Source: Candidatus Ozemobacteraceae bacterium (GTDB lineage: Bacteria > Muiribacteriota > Ozemobacteria > Ozemobacterales > Ozemobacteraceae). From it: a stretch of 64,000 bases of DNA. Under the pieces are notes generated by a model. That model was not told the DNA's origin. It ran no database searches and saw only the letters and a list, made by a program, of their open reading frames with translations. Position 1 is the stretch's first letter; each line of letters starts with the position of its first letter. Location of the stretch: positions 114,322 to 178,321 of the forward strand of contig DAOSOK010000005.1 of NCBI GenBank assembly GCA_035373905.1, written 5' to 3'. Both the position numbers and the translations under genes were made by a program. Shown piece by piece: positions 8,435-15,788 of the stretch.

Positions 8435-9535
8435 ATGCGACTGTCCCTCCGCCTTCTTCTGTGCCTGTTCCTGATCGGAGCGTGCGCGATCCCTCCGGTC
8501 GCGGCCGATATGCCGAAACTGCCTTCCTGGTACGGATTCGACGCCTCGCTGGCCGATATCCCGAGAGTCGGCGTTCCGGTCGAGGTGCTTGCCACCGTTA
8601 CCGCCCGCCTCGGCGACCTCGAAGACGTGGACGTATCGCTTCTTCTCCCCCAGGGATGGGCCCATGTCCCGCGGGAGGAGCCAAAGGGCCGCCTCGGCTC
8701 GGGTTCCAGCCGGCTTTTCCGCTTTGTCGTCACCCCCGCCGGTCCCCTCCCGAACGGCTCCATCGGCTGCAGGCTCCGCGTTCGCACCCCGAAGGCGGAA
8801 TTGATCCGGGAAGCCGGCCGCCGTTTTCCCGAAGAGGCAAATAAAATAGCTCAAACGATAACTTCGTGGCCGGATATGCACGAGGCCTTCGCGGACATGG
8901 CGTTCGCCCTGTACAAAGAAGAAGGCTTCTATCCCCTCGGCCCGGACATGTGGATCACCTACGACGACAGACTCAGGCCCGAAGGGGCCGTCCGCGGGCC
9001 CTGCCTCTACCGTGACGTCATGATCACGCCGTTCCAGGCCCAGACCGACGTCGAGATGTTCGACAAGCTCCGGACGCTTCTCAAGAGCGATCCGAAGCTG
9101 GAGGCCTCGCTCGCCGAAAAGGGCATCGATCTCAAAAAGAAGAGATTCGACCAGCTTCTCGGCCTGTATGTGCTCGCCGTCGAGGCGTATCTGAAGGGCG
9201 ATTTCCCGGCGGCCGAGGCCCTGCTGAACCGCTTCGCGAGCGAAAGCGGGGATGCGGCCGACGTGCCCGTCGAGTTGGCGGTCGCGGCCGAGAACCTGCG
9301 GGGACTCGCCGCATGGGCATCCGGCGATCGCAGAACGGCGGAGCAGGCTCTCCAGAAAGCCTTCTACAAGAACCGGAAACTCTCCGTGCAGCGATATGTA
9401 TTGAGAAATATAGGACTGCTGATGATCGCGAAGGGCGATCGCTCGAGCGCCCGTGAGATGCTCCGGCTGGCGGTCGAAATGAAGCCGGCCTACGTCCTTG
9501 CCGGCGATGAATACGCCCGGTTGAAGGAACGCTGA
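8435..9535 (+). CDS. Exported TPR-like protein
   Basis: 366 residues with a cleavable signal peptide (residues 1-24, ending VAA before DMPK). The region 40-130 looks like a beta-sandwich (VEVLATVTARLGDLEDVDVSLLLP). The C-terminal half has TPR-like helical pairs (AVEAYLKGDFPAAEALLNRF, GDRRTAEQALQKAF, GDRSSAREMLRLAVEM). Probably a periplasmic binding scaffold. A good Shine-Dalgarno (GAAGGAG) precedes the ATG. Its stop is immediately followed by the TTG start of the HEAT protein. Two AT-rich codon islands lie at 8836-8862 (ANKIAQTIT) and 9391-9418 (RYVLRNIG). Confidence 0.7.
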   Translation: MRLSLRLLLCLFLIGACAIPPVAADMPKLPSWYGFDASLADIPRVGVPVEVLATVTARLGDLEDVDVSLLLPQGWAHVPREEPKGRLGSGSSRLFRFVVTPAGPLPNGSIGCRLRVRTPKAELIREAGRRFPEEANKIAQTITSWPDMHEAFADMAFALYKEEGFYPLGPDMWITYDDRLRPEGAVRGPCLYRDVMITPFQAQTDVEMFDKLRTLLKSDPKLEASLAEKGIDLKKKRFDQLLGLYVLAVEAYLKGDFPAAEALLNRFASESGDAADVPVELAVAAENLRGLAAWASGDRRTAEQALQKAFYKNRKLSVQRYVLRNIGLLMIAKGDRSSAREMLRLAVEMKPAYVLAGDEYARLKER

Positions 9536-11899
9536 TTGGCGATCGATCCCGTCGCGGCGCTTCTCGAAGACCTGTCGTCGCCTGACCCGACGATCAGGTT
9601 CTCCGTTCTGTCCCGCGTCGAGGATGTCGAGTGGACGGCCGAAACGCTCGCGGCCTTCAAACGGCGCGCCGCGGCGGAAGCGGATCCCGGAACGCGGTTC
9701 CAGATGCAGAAGTTGCTGGCACGGATCGAGCGCAGATCCGGGACGGTTTCCGCCGGCGCCGACGGCGTCCTGGCGGAACTCGAAGCTCTCCTGAAGGACC
9801 CGGGGCGCGACGATCTGAGCCTCGCGATCGTCGTCGAGGGCATCCGGCGCGGCGAGGCGCCGCTCGCCGCGATTGCCCTCCGCGAAGCCGGCTGGTGGAA
9901 CTTTTCGGCCGAACTGCTCCCCTCGATCCTTCAGTTCTTCAAAAAGTTCGGCTCGATCGAGGACGTGGCCCAAATCGAGACGATGTGCCGGCACGCCGAT
10001 CCGCGCGTCCTGACGACGGCGGTCGAGGCGCTCGAGAAGCTGAGCCCGGACAGTCTGAAAGACCTGATCGTTCCATTGCTCGTGAACCCCATTCACGGCA
10101 TCCGCTCCCGAGCGATCCGACTCCTCTACCGTTGGGATCCCCAGGAGGCGATGAACCACTTCGAGGCGGCGCTGTTTTCCGAAGATGCGAACGACCGCAA
10201 CGCCGCTCTGTTTCAGGCGTTCTTTTTCCCGTTTCCCGAGATCGAGCCCCTCATGCTCAGATTCATCGCGATCGAGGATGCGCCGTCGCTGCTCGAGAAG
10301 GCCGGCTTCCTGTTCCGCGCGAATCCGGCTCCCGAAGAGCCCCTGCGGCTGCTCGAGGTTCGAGAAAACTGCCGCGGCGAGAAGCGGAGGATCGTCGGCG
10401 AGATCCTGTCGGGGGTGATCCGGTCTCTCCACCAGGCGGGGCTCGTTCAGAAGACGCCCGAGCAGTTGACGCTCGAACTCGAGGAAGTCTACCAGCGCCG
10501 GAAGGCCCGTCAGCTCATCGAAGGATGCAGGCTTTCTCTCGCCTCGCAGGACACCGAGACCCGGAAGCAGGCGGCGTTGCGCCTGTGCGATTTCGCGCGG
10601 CTCGGATACCCGGAGGCCCGAAAATGTCTCGACGAATGGATCGGCGGCGAGGCGGATGCCGATGTCCGCACCGCGATACGCTCCCGGCTTGCGGCCCTCG
10701 ACGAGAAAGCCGCGGCCGCCGCCGACCTGGATCTGCAGAAGCTGCAACCGGAACAACGGATGCGACTGCTGGCCGGCCTCGACGGCGAGCGGTTCAAGAA
10801 ACTGAGACCGAAACTGCGCGAGTTCATGCGGAACTGCACGCCCGAAGAGCGTCTTCTGACAGTGCAAGCCATCGGAAGGGTGGGTGACAAGTCCGATGCG
10901 CCGTTGATCACGGGGTATCTGACCGGCGGGGAGCACGCGGCCGCCGCCGCCGCGATCGAGGCTCTGGGCTCTCTCGACCTCGACGTGCTGTCGCCGTATC
11001 TTCCGAAACTGATCCAGCACCCGGCTGACGAAGTCCGGGCCGTCGCCGTCCGCGTATTCGCCCTGTTCGACAAGAAGCAGGCCCTCTCGCTGGTCGAGAA
11101 AATGTTCGCCTCGATCCAGCCCAGGCAACGGGCCTACGCGATCTCATGCGCCTCGCAGTTCGATTTTCCAGCGGTTCGCGAGATGCTGGTCTCCTCGCTT
11201 CAACGTGAACAGGATCCGGAAAATATCGGACAATATATAGCCATCTTCAAGGCGAACATGGACGAGGAACTCTGGATGAGCATCTTCAGGATCGTCGAGA
11301 ACACCCAGGGGACGCGGCAGGAGATGCTGCTCGGCCTGTGCAGGGAGGCTGCGGAGAGCCTGTCTTCAGGCGGGCAACCCCAGAAGCATTTCGAGTTCCT
11401 GAAGGGAAAGGCGCGGGCCCGGTTCGAGGCGGAACGGGCGAAGAAAGCCACGGCCCAACCGTCGTACGCCCTGTCGAACATTCAGAAGATCCGGAAACAG
11501 CAGGCGGAAGGGGAAAAAGAGCCGAAAGCCGATCCTGGTCTGGTGCCGTTCGCGATCGTCTCGGTCCTCGTGGGGGCGGTCGCCACGGCGCTGATCTGGT
11601 TCCTGTTCCTTGCGCCCCCTTCGTCGCCGCCGAAAAAGCCGGGAAAAACGACGGAAACGGCACCCAAGCCGAGATTCGACAAACGGCCGAAAAACGTCTC
11701 TGGCACCGTCACCGGCGTTTCGTCGGACGGGAAGCGCTTCACCCTGAAACCCGCCGGCGCTTCCGGAGAAACCTATCTCATCGAGATCGGCACCGCTCTC
11801 GCCGCGCCGCCGGCAGCCGGATCGGAATTCAACGGCCAGATCAAGCCTCTTTCGAAAGAGGGCGACGAGATTCTCGCCCAGTTGGTCATGGCTTATTGA
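9536..11899 (+). CDS. Membrane-anchored HEAT-repeat protein
   Basis: 787 residues. Most of the protein (about 1-620) is built of HEAT-like helical hairpins (for example DPRVLTTAVEALEKLSPDSL, GEHAAAAAAIEALGSLDLDV, HPADEVRAVAVRVFALFDKK). One membrane span lies at about 665-688 (FAIVSVLVGAVATALIWFLFL), then a Pro/Lys linker and a small C-terminal beta domain (VSGTVTGVSSDGKRFTL), so the repeats probably face the cytoplasm. TTG start directly abuts the previous stop, supporting coupling. A paralogue of the same architecture lies at 35597-37999. AT-rich island NIGQYIA at 11220-11240. Function unknown. Confidence 0.8.
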   Translation: MAIDPVAALLEDLSSPDPTIRFSVLSRVEDVEWTAETLAAFKRRAAAEADPGTRFQMQKLLARIERRSGTVSAGADGVLAELEALLKDPGRDDLSLAIVVEGIRRGEAPLAAIALREAGWWNFSAELLPSILQFFKKFGSIEDVAQIETMCRHADPRVLTTAVEALEKLSPDSLKDLIVPLLVNPIHGIRSRAIRLLYRWDPQEAMNHFEAALFSEDANDRNAALFQAFFFPFPEIEPLMLRFIAIEDAPSLLEKAGFLFRANPAPEEPLRLLEVRENCRGEKRRIVGEILSGVIRSLHQAGLVQKTPEQLTLELEEVYQRRKARQLIEGCRLSLASQDTETRKQAALRLCDFARLGYPEARKCLDEWIGGEADADVRTAIRSRLAALDEKAAAAADLDLQKLQPEQRMRLLAGLDGERFKKLRPKLREFMRNCTPEERLLTVQAIGRVGDKSDAPLITGYLTGGEHAAAAAAIEALGSLDLDVLSPYLPKLIQHPADEVRAVAVRVFALFDKKQALSLVEKMFASIQPRQRAYAISCASQFDFPAVREMLVSSLQREQDPENIGQYIAIFKANMDEELWMSIFRIVENTQGTRQEMLLGLCREAAESLSSGGQPQKHFEFLKGKARARFEAERAKKATAQPSYALSNIQKIRKQQAEGEKEPKADPGLVPFAIVSVLVGAVATALIWFLFLAPPSSPPKKPGKTTETAPKPRFDKRPKNVSGTVTGVSSDGKRFTLKPAGASGETYLIEIGTALAAPPAAGSEFNGQIKPLSKEGDEILAQLVMAY

Positions 11900-11909
11900 A
11901 GCCGGTTCC

Positions 11910-11939
11910 TTGACATTGGCGGTTCGGGGCACGTATGAT
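11910..11939 (+). promoter_or_regulatory. Sigma70 promoter placed for a leaderless STAS mRNA
   Basis: TTGACA (11910-11915), an 18-base spacer and TATGAT (11934-11939) form a near-consensus promoter. The expected start site, seven bases after the -10, is the A of the ATG at 11946. No Shine-Dalgarno lies between the promoter and the ATG. Confidence 0.75.
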
Positions 11940-11945
11940 GCCCCC

Positions 11946-12290
11946 ATGAGCCAGTATGCGTGCGCGGGTGAAGCCAGGGGAGCCGTGTTCGTCCTCAGGA
12001 GCACCGGTTACCTGGATGAAAACGCTGGAATGTCCTTGAGAAAGGCCGTCGAAGAGGCTTTCCCCAAAGGATTCCGGAACTTCGTACTCAATTTCGCGGG
12101 CTCCCCCGTGATCAATTCACAGGGAATCGCGCAATTGATCGAAATCACCGAGATCGTCGTCGACGAGAAAAAAGGGAAGCTCGCCTTCACCGGCCTCAAC
12201 GACCTGACGATGAACGTGTTCAAGATGGTCGGCCTTCTCAGGATGGGAACGGCTTTTCCGACCGAGGACGCCGCTGTCGGGTCGTTCTGA
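11946..12290 (+). CDS. STAS-domain anti-anti-sigma-like protein (leaderless)
   Basis: 114 residues forming one STAS domain, the family of SpoIIAA/RsbV antagonists controlled by serine phosphorylation. The phosphorylatable Ser is in SPVINSQGIAQL, matching the usual DSSG position. Such proteins are normally dephosphorylated by SpoIIE/RsbU phosphatases, and one is encoded about 3.5 kb away on the other strand (15788-18667). The frame is open back to 11910, but that region is the -35/-10 promoter, so ATG 11946 is the true start and the mRNA appears leaderless. No partner kinase (SpoIIAB/RsbW type) is in the window. Confidence 0.85.
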   Translation: MSQYACAGEARGAVFVLRSTGYLDENAGMSLRKAVEEAFPKGFRNFVLNFAGSPVINSQGIAQLIEITEIVVDEKKGKLAFTGLNDLTMNVFKMVGLLRMGTAFPTEDAAVGSF

Positions 12291-12296
12291 CGTTCG

Positions 12297-12321
12297 GCCA
12301 ATCGACAAAGCGCCGATTGGC
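12297..12321. terminator. Inverted repeat after the STAS gene
   Basis: GCCAATCG (12297-12304) and CGATTGGC (12314-12321) form a perfect 8-bp stem with a 9-base loop, seven bases after the STAS stop. There is no T-run, so termination is uncertain. It could equally be an operator for the flagellin gene downstream. Confidence 0.4.
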
Positions 12322-12393
12322 GGCTATATTTAAGATAGGGCGGTTCCCCAGTCGTTTTATCTGTACAATATCGGGGACCCCGAGGTGAGGCAG

Positions 12394-13176
12394 ATGGTCG
12401 AGAAAACGTCGATGATGTCCGCGAACAGGCTCGCCGAGATCCAGCGGTCGCTCGAGAAAACCGTCCAGCGGGTTGCGTCCGGCAAGCAGATTCTTTCCGC
12501 ATCCGACGACGCGGCCGGCCTTGCGATGGCGATGGCCATCGAGTCGCAGGCGCGCAGCCTGACGGGGCAGATCGCCAACCGGCAAGACGAGATTTCGTTG
12601 CTCCAGACGGCCGAGGGAGGCATGTCCCAGATCGGCGAGATGACCCAGCGCATCCGTGAGTTGTCCGTACAGGCGGCAAACGGCACCCTGACCACCGAAG
12701 ACCGACAGGCGATCCAGGCTGAGATCGCCCAGCTCAACGCCGGCATCGACCAGATCTCCGGCTCGACGAACTACAACACGAAGCCGCTTCTCGACGGCAG
12801 CCTGAACATCCAGCTCCAGAACGGCAACCGGTTCGCCGTTCCGGCTCTCGACTCGGCGACGCTCGGCACGTCGGCGATCGACGTCACGACCGTGAACGGC
12901 GCGAACGCCGCCATGACGGCCGCGGGGCGGGCGGGAGAATCCGTCGTTTCCGAACGCTCGCGCGTCGGGGCGATCACCAACGGCATCACCAGCGAGATCG
13001 CTGGACTCCAGCAGGAGCTCATGAACGCCCTTTCCGCGCAGTCGCGCATCAGCGACGTCGACATGGCGCAGGCCGTCCTGCAGATGACAACGCAGCAGCT
13101 CCAGCAGGAAGCCACGATGCGGGTTTTCAAAATCGATGAGGCTTCTCGCTCCAAGGTGCTTCAGCTGCTTTCCTGA
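12394..13176 (+). CDS. fliC: Short flagellin
   Basis: 260 residues. The N-terminal D0/D1 helices are clear (RVASGKQILSASDDAAGLAMA, GGMSQIGEMTQRIRELSVQAANG), as is the C-terminal part (AQSRISDVDMAQAVLQMTTQQL). The variable outer domain is almost absent, so this is a minimal core flagellin. GTG 12385 is in frame but belongs to the Shine-Dalgarno GAGGTGAG; ATG 12394 has ideal spacing. TACAAT (12364-12369) is a possible -10. The last residues diverge from the usual LLR ending. No flagellar export, hook or chaperone gene is nearby. A strong terminator follows. Confidence 0.88.
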   Translation: MVEKTSMMSANRLAEIQRSLEKTVQRVASGKQILSASDDAAGLAMAMAIESQARSLTGQIANRQDEISLLQTAEGGMSQIGEMTQRIRELSVQAANGTLTTEDRQAIQAEIAQLNAGIDQISGSTNYNTKPLLDGSLNIQLQNGNRFAVPALDSATLGTSAIDVTTVNGANAAMTAAGRAGESVVSERSRVGAITNGITSEIAGLQQELMNALSAQSRISDVDMAQAVLQMTTQQLQQEATMRVFKIDEASRSKVLQLLS

Positions 13177-13198
13177 ATCATTCCTTGAAACCTTGGCG

Positions 13199-13227
13199 CC
13201 GCGGTCGTTGACCGCGGTTATTTTTTT
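13199..13227 (+). terminator. Rho-independent terminator of the flagellin gene
   Basis: CCGCGGTC (13199-13206), loop GTT, GACCGCGG (13210-13217), followed by TTATTTTTTT. The stem is a perfect 8 bp. The T-tract coincides with the stop codon of the convergent hrpB gene (13218-13220). Confidence 0.93.
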
Positions 13228-15788
13228 CTCGGCGCGACGCGGCGGGTCGGAACGGCCGTGAACGGATCTTCCGGCCAGGGATGGCGCGGATACTGACCGC
13301 GCATCTCGCGTCTGAGCGCCGGGTATGCGTTCAGCCAGAAGCTGCGCAGGTCTTGGGTAATCTGGAGCGGCCTGCCGGCGGGCGAGAGCAGATGTACCAG
13401 CACGGGAACCCGCCCGTCGACGATTTTGGGCGACTCGGTGAGGCCGAACAGTTCCTGAAGTTTGACGGCCAGCACCGGAGGCCCCTTCTGCTGGTAATCG
13501 AGGCGGACACGGCTTCCGGAAGGCACCGGCAGGCGTTCCGGTACGAGCCGTTCGACGGCCTGCCGCTGTTTGTGCGTGAGGCGCGAGGTCACTTCCCGAC
13601 ACAGATCGAGTCGCCGGAGTTCGGCGAAACTTCTCGAGCCTCGGCAGATGTCCGGAAGGAGTTCCGACCACCAGCCGGCGTCGATGTGCGGAATGGCATA
13701 TTCGGACGCGGCGCTGCGGAGCAGTTCGAGTCTCAGAAGAAACTGGTCGAACTCCTCGGGCCAGGCGAAGGCGCGGCGCGGGTCTTTCGCAGCTTCCGCC
13801 GCCAGGAGTCTCGATGCCGCCTCCTGTTCGTCGGGGGCGAGCGGTACGACCGTTTCTTCCAGCGGAAGATCGAGATATCGCTTCCGCCTGCGCGCGACGA
13901 CCGCTTCCTTCGCTGGGTCGAAAAAGACCTCCCGCTCGGTTCCGACGGCATAGGGGAACAGCTCCTGGAGCCAGTCCGGCTCCACGGCGGATGCCCAGCG
14001 GATCAGCGCCTCGTTCCCGATGCCCCGGCCGGCGGCGGCGTCGGCTGAGGGAACGGTGATCAGTTCTGCGTTGCGCACGGAGCAGGCGGGGCTGAGGACG
14101 AGCCCGCGACCTCCCGCCATTCTGAACTGGAGGCTGTTTTCGGCGCGTCTGCGCGCCACCCGGTCGGGATATCCGGCCAGAATGGTCTTCAGCAACAGGG
14201 TTTCGCGAGCCGTTCCGGACGGTGCCGGCGCGCTTTTCCCGCGATTCCCGACCAGCGCCGACAGCTGCCGCGAGACGCGGTCGGCCGTTGCCGCGGCCCG
14301 CATGTCGATCCGGTCACCGGTATCTCGAAAACCGCATGAGCGGGCCTCTTCGAGAAGGTCCAGCCGCAGGAGGAGATCGCTGCGTGTGACGATGCGGGTC
14401 TCGCGGTCCTGTGTGCGCACGGCGAGATCCCGCTCCCCGAGAAGGGCCGCGAGATCTGCACCTTCCTGCGCCATGCCGTGCCCGGCGGCGAACAGAAGCA
14501 TCCGCGCGAGGCGCGGAGCTGCCGGAATCTCGGCCATCTTCGCCCCGAGAGGGGTGATCGCGCCCGATCGGTCGAGGGCGCCGAGCGTTTTCAGGAGTTC
14601 GACGGCGGCGGCCATCGCCGGAGCCGGCGGGGCCTCGAACCAGCCGAAGGACGCCGGATCGGTCTTTCCCCAGGCTGCGAGCGTGAGAAAAACGCCGGCA
14701 AGATCGACGCGCTGGATATCCGGGGGCGTCGAATCGGGCAGAAGAGCGTGGTCGGATTCGGGCCAGAGGCGGAGCACCCGGCCTGGGCCGAGACGCCCGG
14801 CGCGGCCGGCTCGCTGTTCGGCGCTCGCCTTGCTGATCCGCTCGAGTTGCAGTTTTTCGAGGCCCGTCTGCGGGTCGAGCCGCAGGATGCGGCACCAGCC
14901 GCTGTCGACGACGGTCGTGATCCCTTCGATCGTCAGCGACGTCTCGGCAATATTTGTAGATATAATAATTCTTCGTTTTCCGGATGGCTTCAGTGCATCG
15001 TCTTGCCGGTCGAGGGGAAGGCTGCCGTGCAGGGGCACCAGCGAGACGTCGCGGGCCGCGGTCGACTCCGAGAGGAGGCCCGTGGTTCTGGCGATTTCCC
15101 CGGCGCCCGGCAGAAAGACGAGCATGTCGCCGCGAAGCGGATCGTTCGCCAGTTCCCGGACCGCCGCGTCGGCCGCCGCTTTGCAGATGTCGGAGCCCGG
15201 CTGCTTCAATGCCCATACGCGGGTCACGGGGTGGAGGAACCCTTTGCCCTCGAGCGACGGGCAGGGGGAGAGAAAGCGGCAGATGGGCGCAGGATCGAGC
15301 GTGGCTGACATGACGAGGATCCGAAGGTCCGGCCGCACCGTCTGCTGGATCTCGCGCGTCATGGCCAGGCCGAGATCGGCCTGCAGGCTGCGTTCGTGAA
15401 ACTCGTCAAAGATGACGAGGCCGACGCCGTCGAGGAACGGGTCGCCTTGGAGCCTGCGCGTCAGGAGCCCTTCGGTCAAGACTTCGAGCCGGGTGGCCGG
15501 CCCGGTGCGCTTGTCGAACCGGACCTGGTACCCGATCGTCTCGCCGAGACGCGTTCCGTGAAGCGCCGCCATCCTGCGTGCCGAAGACAGTGCCGCCACG
15601 CGGCGGGGCTGGAGCATCAGGATGCGCTTGCCGGCCAGCCAGGTTTCGTCGAGGAGGGCGAGCGGCACGATCGTCGTCTTGCCCGCGCCGGGCGCGGCCG
15701 TCAGGACAAGGTTTTGTCCCTCCGCCAGGGTGCGGCGGATGCCGGGGAGCGTTTCCGTGATGGGAAACAAGGGCAGGCCATTGCGCAT
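13218..15788 (-). CDS. hrpB: ATP-dependent DEAH-family helicase HrpB
   Basis: 856 residues, the normal length for HrpB, a DExH-box helicase of poorly defined RNA role. Walker A is AAPGAGKTT (residues 31-39), motif II DEFHER, motif III SATLD, motif V ISTNIAETSLTI, motif VI QRAGRAGR; the HrpB-specific C-terminal domain follows. The frame stays open far upstream inside the phosphatase gene, but ATG 15788 overlaps that gene's stop (TAATG), giving coupling and a normal N-terminus. An AT-rich codon island (14950-14975) covers the helicase motif IIISTNIAE. The stop lies in the flagellin terminator tract. Confidence 0.93.
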   Translation of the reverse strand: MRNGLPLFPITETLPGIRRTLAEGQNLVLTAAPGAGKTTIVPLALLDETWLAGKRILMLQPRRVAALSSARRMAALHGTRLGETIGYQVRFDKRTGPATRLEVLTEGLLTRRLQGDPFLDGVGLVIFDEFHERSLQADLGLAMTREIQQTVRPDLRILVMSATLDPAPICRFLSPCPSLEGKGFLHPVTRVWALKQPGSDICKAAADAAVRELANDPLRGDMLVFLPGAGEIARTTGLLSESTAARDVSLVPLHGSLPLDRQDDALKPSGKRRIIISTNIAETSLTIEGITTVVDSGWCRILRLDPQTGLEKLQLERISKASAEQRAGRAGRLGPGRVLRLWPESDHALLPDSTPPDIQRVDLAGVFLTLAAWGKTDPASFGWFEAPPAPAMAAAVELLKTLGALDRSGAITPLGAKMAEIPAAPRLARMLLFAAGHGMAQEGADLAALLGERDLAVRTQDRETRIVTRSDLLLRLDLLEEARSCGFRDTGDRIDMRAAATADRVSRQLSALVGNRGKSAPAPSGTARETLLLKTILAGYPDRVARRRAENSLQFRMAGGRGLVLSPACSVRNAELITVPSADAAAGRGIGNEALIRWASAVEPDWLQELFPYAVGTEREVFFDPAKEAVVARRRKRYLDLPLEETVVPLAPDEQEAASRLLAAEAAKDPRRAFAWPEEFDQFLLRLELLRSAASEYAIPHIDAGWWSELLPDICRGSRSFAELRRLDLCREVTSRLTHKQRQAVERLVPERLPVPSGSRVRLDYQQKGPPVLAVKLQELFGLTESPKIVDGRVPVLVHLLSPAGRPLQITQDLRSFWLNAYPALRREMRGQYPRHPWPEDPFTAVPTRRVAPRKK

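Noticed and set aside
8366..11128. 920-codon minus-strand ORF
   Set aside because: It lies opposite the exported TPR and HEAT genes and has the Arg/Glu-rich composition of a GC-rich shadow frame with no domain.
14950..14975. TATAAT in the hrpB island as an antisense promoter
   Set aside because: No matching -35 at 16-18 bases and no extended -10; kept only as part of the AT-island observation.
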